A DNA stretch of 64,000 bases from Solwaraspora sp. WMMD1047 (GTDB lineage Bacteria > Actinomycetota > Actinomycetes > Mycobacteriales > Micromonosporaceae), in NCBI RefSeq assembly GCF_029626155.1, contig NZ_JARUBL010000001.1:3038001-3102000 (forward strand). The letters run 5' to 3'. The notes under the pieces were generated by a model, which did no database searches, was not told where the DNA came from, and saw only the letters and a list, made by a program, of their open reading frames with translations. The stretch's first letter is position 1. The number at the start of each line of letters is the position of its first letter. This document shows, piece by piece, positions 27,606-36,800 of the stretch. The position numbers and the translations under genes were made by a program.

Positions 27606-29537
27606 GTGCAGGAGAACCCGACCATCACGGCGGCGGAGATCGCCCGGCTCGCCGGGGTGGGCCGGGCTGCGGTCAGCAACTGGCGCAAGCGGCACCCAGA
27701 CTTCCCGGCCCCGGTCGGCGGCACTCCCGCCAGCCCCGAGTTCGACCTGATCCACGTCGAGCAGTGGCTGCGCGAGCAGGGGAAACTTCCCGAGCTGTCC
27801 ACCGTGGACCGGCTCTGGCGGCGGCTGACCACCATCGCCGAGACCCCGGCCGCCGCGCTGGTGGCCGTCGGCGCCCTGCTACTCGCCCGACACCGCGACG
27901 AACGGCCCGCCGCCCGTCAGCCCGACCCGGGCCGCGCGTCCGTCGTCGGCCAGCCTGACCAGCGCCGCGCGCCCGCCGTCGGCCGCCCCGACCAGCGCCG
28001 CGCGCCCGCCGTCGGCCAGACCGACCAGCGCCTGGCCGAGTCGCTTCCCGAGATCGACGCACTCGTCGGCGAGTTCGGCGCCCAGGGCGCCTTCGACGAG
28101 CTGTGGCAGCGGTTCTCCGCACCCGGGCCGGGTCGGCCGTGGGCCACCTCCGACGACCTCGCCGACCTGATGGTCGGGCTCGCGGCGGTAGGCGGCGGTT
28201 CGGTGCTCGACCCGGCCTGCGGCTCCGGCGCCACCCTGCGCGCCGCCGTCCGCGCCGGCTGCACCAGCGCGTACGGGCAGGAGCTGGACGTGCCGCTCGC
28301 CCGGCTGGCCGGACTCTGGCTGGCGTTGCGCGACGTTCCCGGCGAGGTCAGCCCCGGCGACTCGATCCGGGCCGACGCGTTCGCCGCCCGCACCGTCGAC
28401 GCGGTCGTCTGCCACCCGCCGTTCGGCGCCAGCAACTGGGGGCAGGAGGAGCTGGACGGCAACGACCCGCGCTGGGAGTACGGCCTGCCGCCGCGTACCG
28501 AACCGGAGCTGGCCTGGGTCCAGCACACCCTGGCCCACCTGCGGCCCGGCGGGTACGCCGTGCTGCTGTTGCCGCCGGCGGTGGCGAGCCGGCGGGCCGG
28601 GCGGCGGATCCGGGCCGCCCTGCTGCGCCGGGGTGCGCTGCGGGCCGTCGTGGCGCTCCCGCCGGGGGCGACCGCGCCGCATGGCGTACCGCTGCACCTG
28701 TGGGTTCTGGCGCGGCCAGCGGCGGACGCGGCGGCGCCGACGCGGGCGTTGCTCGTCGACGCGGCCGACGGTGACCCGGCCGACAGTTACCGGCGGGTGC
28801 TGGCCGTCTGCCGGGACTTCGCCGAGGCACCCGACGTCGACATCGTGGCCGACGGGTTCGCCCGGACCGTGCCGGTGATCGAGCTGCTGGACGAGGAGGT
28901 CGACCTCACCCCGTCCCGCCGGCAACCCGCCGCCCGGTCCGACACCGGCGCCCACCTGGTCCGCACCCGCGACCGGCTGGTGACCATCGCGGGAGAACTG
29001 CCCGGGTTGCTGCCCCACCTGGTGTCCGACCGGGAAACCGGCACACCGCACAGCCAGTCGGTCGCGGAGCTGATCCGCGCCGGCGCGCTGCAACTGCTCG
29101 GCCCGGTCCGCTCCGCCGCGACCGGGAAACCCGGCCCTGAGATCCGGCTCGCCGCCGGGGACGTGGTGGTGCCGATGATCGCTCCCCGGCTCACCGCCCG
29201 GGTGGTGGAGACCGGCGGGGCGCTGCTCGGGCGCAACCTCTACCTGTTGCGGCCCGACCCGGCCACCCTGGACCCGTGGTTCCTCGCCGGACAGCTGCGG
29301 ACCACCGCCAACGAACGGCAGGCCAGCAGCCTCTCCGGCACGCTGCGCTTCGACATCCGCCGCGCCCAGGTACGCAGGATGCCGCTGGACGAGCAGCGCG
29401 CCAACGGGGCGGCGGTCCGCCGGCTGGACGCCTTCGAGTCGGCCATCCGACAACTCACCACCCTCGGCGAGGAGCTGGTCCAACTGACCGCCGACGGCCT
29501 CGCCAGCGGCGCGCTGCGACCCGAGCAGCCGCGGTGA
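27606..29537 (+). CDS. HsdM-HsdS-like fusion: N6-adenine methylase with altered catalytic motif
   Basis: 643 residues from the GTG at 27606, probably leaderless; GTG 27588 is an alternative. In order: a MerR-like winged helix (about 5-60, ITAAEIARLAGVGRAAVSNW), a spacer with 11-residue repeats (about 105-142), an N6-methylase core (about 160-440) with motif I DPACGSGATL, and a C-terminal half resembling one type I specificity target-recognition domain (about 485-640, LDPWFLAGQLR...RFDIRRAQVRRMPL). Motif IV reads CHPPFG: the catalytic Asn of NPPF is His (codon CAC at 28413-28415). S-adenosylmethionine binding looks possible but methyl transfer is doubtful. First gene of the putative defence operon. 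Confidence 0.82.
   Translation: MQENPTITAAEIARLAGVGRAAVSNWRKRHPDFPAPVGGTPASPEFDLIHVEQWLREQGKLPELSTVDRLWRRLTTIAETPAAALVAVGALLLARHRDERPAARQPDPGRASVVGQPDQRRAPAVGRPDQRRAPAVGQTDQRLAESLPEIDALVGEFGAQGAFDELWQRFSAPGPGRPWATSDDLADLMVGLAAVGGGSVLDPACGSGATLRAAVRAGCTSAYGQELDVPLARLAGLWLALRDVPGEVSPGDSIRADAFAARTVDAVVCHPPFGASNWGQEELDGNDPRWEYGLPPRTEPELAWVQHTLAHLRPGGYAVLLLPPAVASRRAGRRIRAALLRRGALRAVVALPPGATAPHGVPLHLWVLARPAADAAAPTRALLVDAADGDPADSYRRVLAVCRDFAEAPDVDIVADGFARTVPVIELLDEEVDLTPSRRQPAARSDTGAHLVRTRDRLVTIAGELPGLLPHLVSDRETGTPHSQSVAELIRAGALQLLGPVRSAATGKPGPEIRLAAGDVVVPMIAPRLTARVVETGGALLGRNLYLLRPDPATLDPWFLAGQLRTTANERQASSLSGTLRFDIRRAQVRRMPLDEQRANGAAVRRLDAFESAIRQLTTLGEELVQLTADGLASGALRPEQPR
27918..28016 (+). repeat. 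Three 33-bp in-frame repeats in the methylase spacer
   Basis: Units begin at 27918, 27951 and 27984. The second and third differ at only three positions, the first is more diverged, and a partial fourth follows. They encode an 11-residue PDQRRAPAVG-type repeat in the linker between the winged helix and the methylase core. Confidence 0.88.
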
Positions 29538-29809
29538 ACAGGACGATCCCGACGGTGTCCGTCGAGCGGCCGGCAGACCCGGCGCCCACGGTGGGTACGA
29601 CTCCCCGTTCGGTCGGTGACCCGAACCCGCCCGGCGAGGTACGGTCGTGCGTCCCGCCGGAGGCGACCGCCGCCGTTGGAATCGGCTCGGCCCGCGCCGG
29701 CAGACCGCTGTCCACAGGCGAGCGGCTGCCCACAGCCGAGCGGCCGGGCGGGGACGGGCCGCCGGGTGTCGGCGGGTTGACGGGTGTGCGGACGGAGGGG
29801 GAGCGGTGA
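29534..29809 (+). CDS. 91-residue disordered protein coupled on both sides
   Basis: The GTG at 29534 overlaps the methylase TGA (GTGA), and its own TGA at 29807-29809 overlaps the kinase GTG (GTGA). This double coupling is the main evidence that the frame is translated. The product is Pro/Gly/Arg/Thr-rich, without hydrophobic core, signal or known motif, and has several Ser/Thr that a neighbouring kinase could modify (speculative). If it is not a gene, the 270 bases between methylase and kinase would be an unusually long gap in an otherwise tight operon. Confidence 0.5.
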   Translation: MNRTIPTVSVERPADPAPTVGTTPRSVGDPNPPGEVRSCVPPEATAAVGIGSARAGRPLSTGERLPTAERPGGDGPPGVGGLTGVRTEGER

Positions 29810-30936
29810 CGCCGGAGAGTGTTGGCGGCTACCGGCTCGTCAAGCCGCTCGGCGCGGGTGGGATGGGCGAGGTGTACTTCGCGGTGTCGCCGACCGCCGA
29901 CCGGGTCGCGCTCAAGGTGATCAAGCCGCACCTGGTGCGGGACGAGACGTTCCGGGACCGGTTCGCCGCCGAGATCGAGAGTCTGAAGACGGTGTACGGG
30001 TCGCGGGTGGCGCGGTTGGAGGACGCCGACCCGTACGGCGACCCGGCCTGGCTCGCCGTCGAGTACGTGCCCGGCGCGACGCTGCGGCAGTACGTCGACG
30101 CCCGGGGGCCGCTGCCGCTGGCGCGCGCGGCGATGATCGGGGCGATGCTGGCCGACGGGCTGGACAAGGTGCACCAGGTGGGGCTGCTGCACCGGGATCT
30201 GAAGCCGCAGAACATCATCCTCGGGCCGGACGGCCCCAAGGTGATCGACTTCGGGTTGGCGGTGCTCGTCGACCGCGAGCACTTCCTCACCCAGCCGGGG
30301 ATGCTGGTCGGCACCCCGGCCTTCATGGCGCCCGAGCAGGTCACCGGTGAGCGGACGCTGACCCCGGCGGTGGACATCTACGGGCTGGCGGCCACCCTGG
30401 TCCTCGCGCTGACCGGGCACACCCTCTATCCGAACTCGCACGGGTGGAACCTGCTGCTGCGGGTCTCCGAGCCGGACGACCTGCCGGACATGTCCGGGGT
30501 GCCGGTGGAGGTGGCGCCGCTGATCGGGGCGATGCTGGCCTTCGACCCGACCGCCCGGCCGAGCCTGGAGGCGGTCCGGTCCCGGCTGCTGGAGGTCGCC
30601 ACCGCCGTCAGCGGGTCCAGCGTCGCCGACCTGCGCCGCGAGGTCGGCGAGCTGACCTACGACGCCGGCACCGAGCTGGTGGTCCCGCCCAACCTGACCG
30701 ACCCCCGCCTCGACCCGGAACAGGGCACCCTCGGCCCAACGGACCCGGCCGACTCGGTCCCGGCCGACTCGGACCCGGCCGGCTCAGACCCGGGCAACCC
30801 GGAGCTGGGTACGGCTCAGCCGACACCGCCGCAGGCGGACGTCTCGTGGCTTGTCGAGCAGGTGCGCCACCGGTACGCCCGCCGCCCGAAGCTGCTCGGT
30901 CAACGGTCCGGCGCGGACCCGGAACCGACCCGGTAG
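29806..30936 (+). CDS. Soluble Ser/Thr protein kinase
   Basis: 376 residues from GTG 29806, with GGAGGGGGAG before it. The Hanks-type kinase domain covers about 5-265: Gly loop GAGGMGEVY, Lys in ALKVIK, catalytic loop HRDLKPQN, DFG, and APE in MAPEQ. The remaining 110 residues are an acidic Pro/Asp-rich linker and a short basic end (VRHRYARRPKLLG). There is no membrane helix and no PASTA domain, unlike PknB-type receptors, so it acts in the cytosol. Located between methylase and helicase genes, it may control the defence proteins, as kinases do in Pgl/BREX-type systems (analogy only). Confidence 0.88.
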   Translation: MTPESVGGYRLVKPLGAGGMGEVYFAVSPTADRVALKVIKPHLVRDETFRDRFAAEIESLKTVYGSRVARLEDADPYGDPAWLAVEYVPGATLRQYVDARGPLPLARAAMIGAMLADGLDKVHQVGLLHRDLKPQNIILGPDGPKVIDFGLAVLVDREHFLTQPGMLVGTPAFMAPEQVTGERTLTPAVDIYGLAATLVLALTGHTLYPNSHGWNLLLRVSEPDDLPDMSGVPVEVAPLIGAMLAFDPTARPSLEAVRSRLLEVATAVSGSSVADLRREVGELTYDAGTELVVPPNLTDPRLDPEQGTLGPTDPADSVPADSDPAGSDPGNPELGTAQPTPPQADVSWLVEQVRHRYARRPKLLGQRSGADPEPTR

Positions 30937-30982
30937 CCCGACCTGCCGGCCCGCCGGAACGACCACTGAGGAGAGTCGCACG

Positions 30983-33838
30983 ATGAGCACCCCGCAGGCC
31001 GCCACCTACGCGCCGGGCGCGCGGATTCTCGTCCGGGACGAGGAGTGGCTGGTGCGGACCGCGAAGCCGACCCCGCACGACGGCACGATGATCAAGGCGG
31101 TCGGGGTCTCCGAGTTCGTGCGCGACGTGGAGGCGACCTTCTTCACCGGCCTCGAATCCGTCCGGGCGATGCGGCCGGAGGAGACCGTCCTGGTGCAGGA
31201 CACCACCTCCCGGTTCCGGCAGGGGCGGCTGTTCCTGGAGGCGGTGCTACGGCGTACCCCGTTGCCCCGGTCGGAACGCGGCCTGGCGCTGGCGGACCGG
31301 TTTCTGCTCGATCCGCTGCGCTACCAGCTGCGCCCGGTGGAGCTGGCGTTGGCCGGGTTGCGGCCGCGGATCCTGCTGGCCGACGTGGTGGGGCTGGGCA
31401 AGACCCTGGAGATCGGGCTGATCCTGGCCGAGCTGATCCGGCGCGGCCGGGGGGACCGGATTCTGGTGGTCTCGCCGCAGCAGGTGCTGGAGCAGTTCCA
31501 GCGGGAACTCTGGACCCGGTTCGCGATCCCGTTGGTGCGGCTCGACTCGACCGGCATCCAGCGGGTGCAGCAGGAGATCCCGGCCGGGCGGAACCCGTTC
31601 ACCTACTTCAAGCGGGCGATCATCTCGGTCGACACCCTCAAGGACGCCGGCCAGTTCGGCCACCACCTGGACGCGATCACCTGGGACGCGGTGGTCATCG
31701 ACGAGTCGCACAACCTGATCAACAAGGGCACCCAGCGCAACGAGCTGGCCCGCCGGCTGGCCGCCAAGACCGACGCGCTGCTGCTGGCCAGCGCCACCCC
31801 GCACAACGGCGACCGGGAGTCGTTCGCGGAGCTGATCTCGCTGCTCGACCCGGCGGCGATCGTCGACAAGCAGAACTACGAGCCGGCCGACATCGCCCAC
31901 CTCTACCTGCGCCGGACGAAGATCAGCCCGGAGGTACGCGACCAGATCGGCGACCGCTGGGCCGACCGGGGACCGTCCCTGCCGGTGCCGTGCCCGGCCA
32001 CCGGACCCGAAGAGCTGATCTTCGCCGAGTTGACCGAGGTGTGGCTGGCCGGCAAGTGGAGCGACGAGCCGCTGCGCGGGATGGACCGGCTCTTCCCGTA
32101 CACCTTGTTGAAGTCTTTTCTCTCCTCGCACCGCGCGCTGGCCGAGACGGTCGCCGCCCGGCGGCGCAAGGCCGCCGCGACCGGGACCGAGCGGGTGGCG
32201 CTGGACCGGCTCGCGGAGCTGACCTCGGCGATGTCGGACGACGACTCCAGCAAGCTCGACCACCTGATCGCCGAGTTGACGGAGATCGGGGTGAAGCCGG
32301 GCGGCGCGACCCGGGTGGTGGTCTTCTCCGAGCGGGTGGCGACGCTGAAGTGGCTGGCCGAGGTGGTGCCGCGCCGGCTCGGCCTCAAACCGTCGGCGGT
32401 ACGGGTGCTGCACGGCGGGGTGACCGACGCCGACGAGCTGCGGATCCTGCAGGAGTTCGAGCTGGCCGGCAGTGAGGTGCGGCTGCTGCTCACCGGCGAC
32501 GTCGCCTCCGAGGGGGTCAACCTGCACCGGCAGTGCCACCACCTGATCCACTACGACATCCCGTGGAGCCTGATCCGGATCGAGCAGCGCAACGGCCGGG
32601 TGGACCGCTACGACCAGCGGCACCGGCCCGAGTTCCGGGCAATGATCCTGACCTCCGAGGTGCCGGGCGCCAAGGACGACCGGACGGTGGCGGAGAAGCT
32701 GCTGGACCGGGAGCAGCACGCCCACCGCACCCTCGGCAGCGTCGAGGCGGTCACCGGCCTCTACGACGCGAAGGTGGAGGAGGACCGGCTGGTCAAGGAC
32801 CTGCTGGCCGGCAAGTCCGTGGAGCAGTCGTACGCCGAGGCCGGCGCGGAGGCGGAGCTGGACCCGCTGGCGATGCTGATGGCCGAGGTCGGCAGCGCCC
32901 CGGAGTCCGCCGACGTGCCCCGCGCCGCCGTGCCGAGGCTCTTCGACTCGACCCGCGACTTCGTCGACACCGCGCTGCGGGAGCTCTACGCCGACCGGCC
33001 CGAGGACGCCCTCGACCTGCGCCGCGAGGACGAGCTGATGACCTTCCGCGCCCCCGACGACCTGCTGCAACGCCTGTCGGACCTGCCCCGGTCATACCTG
33101 AAGGCGCACCAGGAGGGGGAGCAGTTGCGGCTGCGGGTCACCTTCGACCGGCGGCTGGCCCAACGCAAGCTGGACGAGGCCCGGGGCAGCCGGACCACGG
33201 TCTGGCCGCAGATCGCCTACCTCAGCGACGTGCACCCGATGATCGACTGGCTGGTCGACAAGGTGCTGATCCGGCTCGGCCGGCAGCAGGCCCTGGTGCT
33301 CACCGCCGACGTGCCCGGCCCGGTCTTCCTGATCCAGGGCGTCTACGCCAACCGGCTCGGCCAGCCGACCGTGGTGCAGTGGATGGCGGTGTCCGACGTG
33401 GACGGCGCGCCGCAGATCCGGCCGATGGACGAGGCGCTGCGGGCGGCCGGCGTCGGCCCGGAGATGGTCAACCACGCCCGGCCGGTGCCGCTGGAACCGC
33501 TGGCCGACCTGCTGCCGGCCGCCGTCGCGGCGGCCCGCGCCCACCTGGAACGCCGCCGCGAAGAGGTGGCCGAGGCGAACGCCGAACCGCTGCGCCAGTA
33601 CCGCGAACGGCTGGACCGCTTCGCCCAGGACAGCCTGCTCGACGAGGTCCCGCCGGCCCAGCGCACCCGCCGCCGGCAGCGGGTCGACGCCACCGTACGC
33701 GAGCAGGCCGACCTGCTCGACCGCCTGGAAACCGCCGGCGACCCGCTGCTGCGGGTCCTCGCGGTCCTGGCCCCGAACCCGGCAGCCCCGCACCCAGCAG
33801 CCCCGCACCCCGCCCCAACCCCGGAGCACCTGGCATGA
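30983..33838 (+). CDS. SNF2-family helicase (DrmD/RapA-like)
   Basis: 951 residues from the ATG at 30983, preceded by GAGGAGAG. Helicase motifs in order: motif I DVVGLGKT (residue 134 on), motif II DESH (about 240), motif III SATPHNG (about 270), motifs V and VI GDVASEGVNLHRQ and EQRNGRVDRYDQ (about 505-540). A C-terminal region of about 400 residues is characteristic of RapA/DrmD-type enzymes. It is an ATP-driven double-stranded DNA translocase by family. It overlaps the giant methylase gene by 4 bases (ATGA). The same pair, SNF2 helicase plus adenine methylase, heads class 1 DISARM. Confidence 0.88.
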   Translation: MSTPQAATYAPGARILVRDEEWLVRTAKPTPHDGTMIKAVGVSEFVRDVEATFFTGLESVRAMRPEETVLVQDTTSRFRQGRLFLEAVLRRTPLPRSERGLALADRFLLDPLRYQLRPVELALAGLRPRILLADVVGLGKTLEIGLILAELIRRGRGDRILVVSPQQVLEQFQRELWTRFAIPLVRLDSTGIQRVQQEIPAGRNPFTYFKRAIISVDTLKDAGQFGHHLDAITWDAVVIDESHNLINKGTQRNELARRLAAKTDALLLASATPHNGDRESFAELISLLDPAAIVDKQNYEPADIAHLYLRRTKISPEVRDQIGDRWADRGPSLPVPCPATGPEELIFAELTEVWLAGKWSDEPLRGMDRLFPYTLLKSFLSSHRALAETVAARRRKAAATGTERVALDRLAELTSAMSDDDSSKLDHLIAELTEIGVKPGGATRVVVFSERVATLKWLAEVVPRRLGLKPSAVRVLHGGVTDADELRILQEFELAGSEVRLLLTGDVASEGVNLHRQCHHLIHYDIPWSLIRIEQRNGRVDRYDQRHRPEFRAMILTSEVPGAKDDRTVAEKLLDREQHAHRTLGSVEAVTGLYDAKVEEDRLVKDLLAGKSVEQSYAEAGAEAELDPLAMLMAEVGSAPESADVPRAAVPRLFDSTRDFVDTALRELYADRPEDALDLRREDELMTFRAPDDLLQRLSDLPRSYLKAHQEGEQLRLRVTFDRRLAQRKLDEARGSRTTVWPQIAYLSDVHPMIDWLVDKVLIRLGRQQALVLTADVPGPVFLIQGVYANRLGQPTVVQWMAVSDVDGAPQIRPMDEALRAAGVGPEMVNHARPVPLEPLADLLPAAVAAARAHLERRREEVAEANAEPLRQYRERLDRFAQDSLLDEVPPAQRTRRRQRVDATVREQADLLDRLETAGDPLLRVLAVLAPNPAAPHPAAPHPAPTPEHLA

Positions 33839-36800
33839 GCTTCGAGTCGCTGACCAACCGCGGCGAGTACCTCTCCGCGCACTACCTCGCCGAGGTGCTG
33901 CCCACCACCCTCAAGGGCGGCCTGCTGAAACGCTGGGCCGAGGAGGAGAAGGCGGGCCGGCTCACCCCGCGCGCCGGGCTGCGCGGCATGCGCCGCGACT
34001 ACTTCGACGCCCGCGCCGAGTTGGCGGCCGACCCGGACCTGTTCGACCCGGAACGGCTGCGCAAGCTGCACGACGAGATTCTGCGCCGGCTCGGCTTCGA
34101 ACCCGCCCCGCAGACCATCACCGTCGAACGCGCCGGCCAGGAACACGAGATCCGGGTCGCCCACGCCGAGGTCGGGACCGGGCACGGCATCGTCGCCCTG
34201 GACTGCGGCTGGGCCGTCGACACCGACGCCGCCCAGGACCCCGACGGCGCCGGCAAGCTGCTCGACCCGCCCACCCTGGCCACCGGCGAAACCATCACCG
34301 CCGGCCAGAAGCTCGCCTCCTGGCTCTTCGCCGCCGACACCCCGAAGATCCGGTACGCGCTGATCCTGGCCGGCGGCGTGGTCACCCTGGCCGACCGCAG
34401 CGTCTGGGGCGAGGGCCGCTACCTGGCCGTCAGCCTCGACACCGCGTACGCGCGCAACGAGGACCGGGAACTCGACGTGATCGCGGCGCTGTTCGGCGCC
34501 GACTCGCTGCGCCCACCCGCCGAGGGCGGCAGCGAACCCCTCGCCGACCTGCTCGCCGGCTCCCGCCAGCACGCCGTCGGCGTCTCCGGCGAACTGCGCC
34601 AGGGCCTGCGCGAGTCCGTGGAGCTGATCGCCAACGAGGTGCTGGACCGGATCCGCCAGGCCGGCCACCAGCCGCAGCAGGTGATGGAGCTGGACGAGCT
34701 GGCCAAGGAGCTGGGCCGGGAGGCGCTGCGCTACCTGTACCGGATCCTGTTCCTGCTCTACGCCGAGGCCCGTCCCGAGCTGGGCGTGCTCCCGGTCGAC
34801 GACCCCGAGTACGTCGACGGCTACAGCCTGGCCCGCCTCGGTGACCTGGTGGCCCGCCGGCTGCCCGCGTCGGCCGAGGACGGCTTCCACCTCTACGAAT
34901 CCCTCGACCTGCTCTTCGACATGGTCAACCGGGGCCACCGCCCCCGCGCCGGCCAGGCCGTCGAGCAGGACGCCAGCGAGGACGTCGGCCTGCGTTTCGA
35001 GCCGCTGCGCTCGGACCTGTTCCTGCCGGAGAAGACCAGGCTGATCGGCTGGCAGCTCCCGGTGCCCGGCAGCGACCCCGACGACCCGGCCGCCCCGAAA
35101 CTCGACACCCGGCTGCGCAACGTCACCCTCTACCAGGTGCTGCGCCGGCTGATGCTGACAAAGGGCAGCGGCCGTAAGCGTCGCGGCGGCTTCATCTCGT
35201 ACGCCCAGCTCGGCATCAACCAGCTCGGCGCCGTCTACGAGGGGCTGATGTCGTACACCGGATTTGTCGCCACCGAGCGGCTCTACGAGGTGGCCAAGCA
35301 CGGCGACCCGAAGGACGGCTCGTGGATGATCCCGGCGTCGAAGGCCGAGGAGTACGACGACGGTGTCTTCGTCTACCGGGAGAACCTCTACACCGGGGTA
35401 CGCAGCCGGGTCAGCTACGACCCCGGCCAGTTCGTCTACCGGCTCGCCGGCCGGGACCGGCAGACCAGCGCCTCCTACTACACCCCGCAGTCGCTGACCG
35501 AGGTCACCGTCCAGCTCGCCCTGAAGTACCGCCTCGACCAGGACGGCACCACCACCCGGGCACGGGAGCTGCTGGACTGGACGATCTGCGAGCCGGCGCT
35601 CGGCTCCGGCGCCTTCCTCAACGAGGCGATCAACCAGGTCGCCGCCGAATACCTGCGCCGCCGCCAGGCCGAACTGAAGGTCAACCTGGACCCGGAGACC
35701 TACCACCTGGAGCTGCAGCGGGTGAAGGCGTACATCGCCCTGCACAACTGCTACGGCGTCGACCTGAACCGCACCGCCGTCGAGCTGGCCGAGGTCTCCG
35801 TCTGGCTGAACGTCATGCACGCCGGCCTGCAGGCCCCCTGGTTCGGCCTGCACCTGCGCCGCGGCAACTCCCTGATCGGCGGCGCCCGCAAGCTGTACGC
35901 CCCGAAGCAGCTCGCCGACAAGTCCTGGCTCACCACCGCCCCGCAGGAGAAACCCTTCCGGGACGGTCCGATCGACCCCGGCACCATCCACCACTTCCTG
36001 CTCCCGGCCGACGGCTGGGGGGCGGTCGCGGGGGAGAAGGAGGCCCGCGAGCTGGCCCCGGCCGAAACCGAAAAACTCAAAAAATGGCGTACGGCGATGA
36101 AGCGCGTCCCGAACGCCAAGGGCTCGAAGCAAAAGCCGTCGCAGGTGGCCCGGTTGCAGGCGCTCGCCGGCCGGGTCGAGTTCCTGTGGGAGCTGGTCGG
36201 CCGCCGGCTGGCCATCTCGGAGCGGGAGATCCGCCGCCACATCCCGGTCTGGGGCGCCGACGACCTGCCCCCGGTGACCGAGGCGGTCCCCCGGGAGAAG
36301 ATCCTGGCCGACCTGACCGCCCCCGGCACCCCGTACTGGCGCCTCAAGACCCTGATGGACACCTGGTGCGCCCTCTGGTTCTGGCCCCTGGACAAGGTCG
36401 CGGTGCTTGACGGCTCGGACCCGGCGTACGCCAACTCAGTCCAGGTGAGCCGAGTGGAGGACGAGCCGGAGTTTGTGGAGCAGGCCATGGTCGAACAGGC
36501 CGACCTCTTCGGCAACGTGACATCGCAGCAACTCAAGCTGCCGACCTGGACGGGTTCCCGCAAGGCCACAGCCAACGAGACGCTGCGCCAGCAGGTCCCG
36601 CTCACATCGCTGGACGACTGGATCACCTTTGCCGAGTCCCTGATCGGCCGGCGTGACGTTGTGACCGACGACTTGGCCGCGATCTACGCCGATCTCACCA
36701 CTCTGCCTCAGATGACCGCGTACGAGACCAAGCTCGACGGCCTGATCGGCGTTGATCAACCGTGGGCGTTGGCGGAACGCTTCCCATGGCTGCACGCCGC

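Noticed and set aside
27606-29537. Standard type I restriction-modification system
   Set aside because: No HsdR is present, the methylase motif IV is altered, and specificity is fused as one half-domain only.
32533-33834. Extending the giant methylase upstream by about 430 codons
   Set aside because: The frame is open by chance through the SNF2 gene; the ATG at 33835 in the ATGA overlap is the sensible start.
33343-36240. 965-codon minus-strand open frame
   Set aside because: Fully antisense to the SNF2 helicase and the giant methylase; Gly/Val/Arg-rich with no motif or ribosome site.
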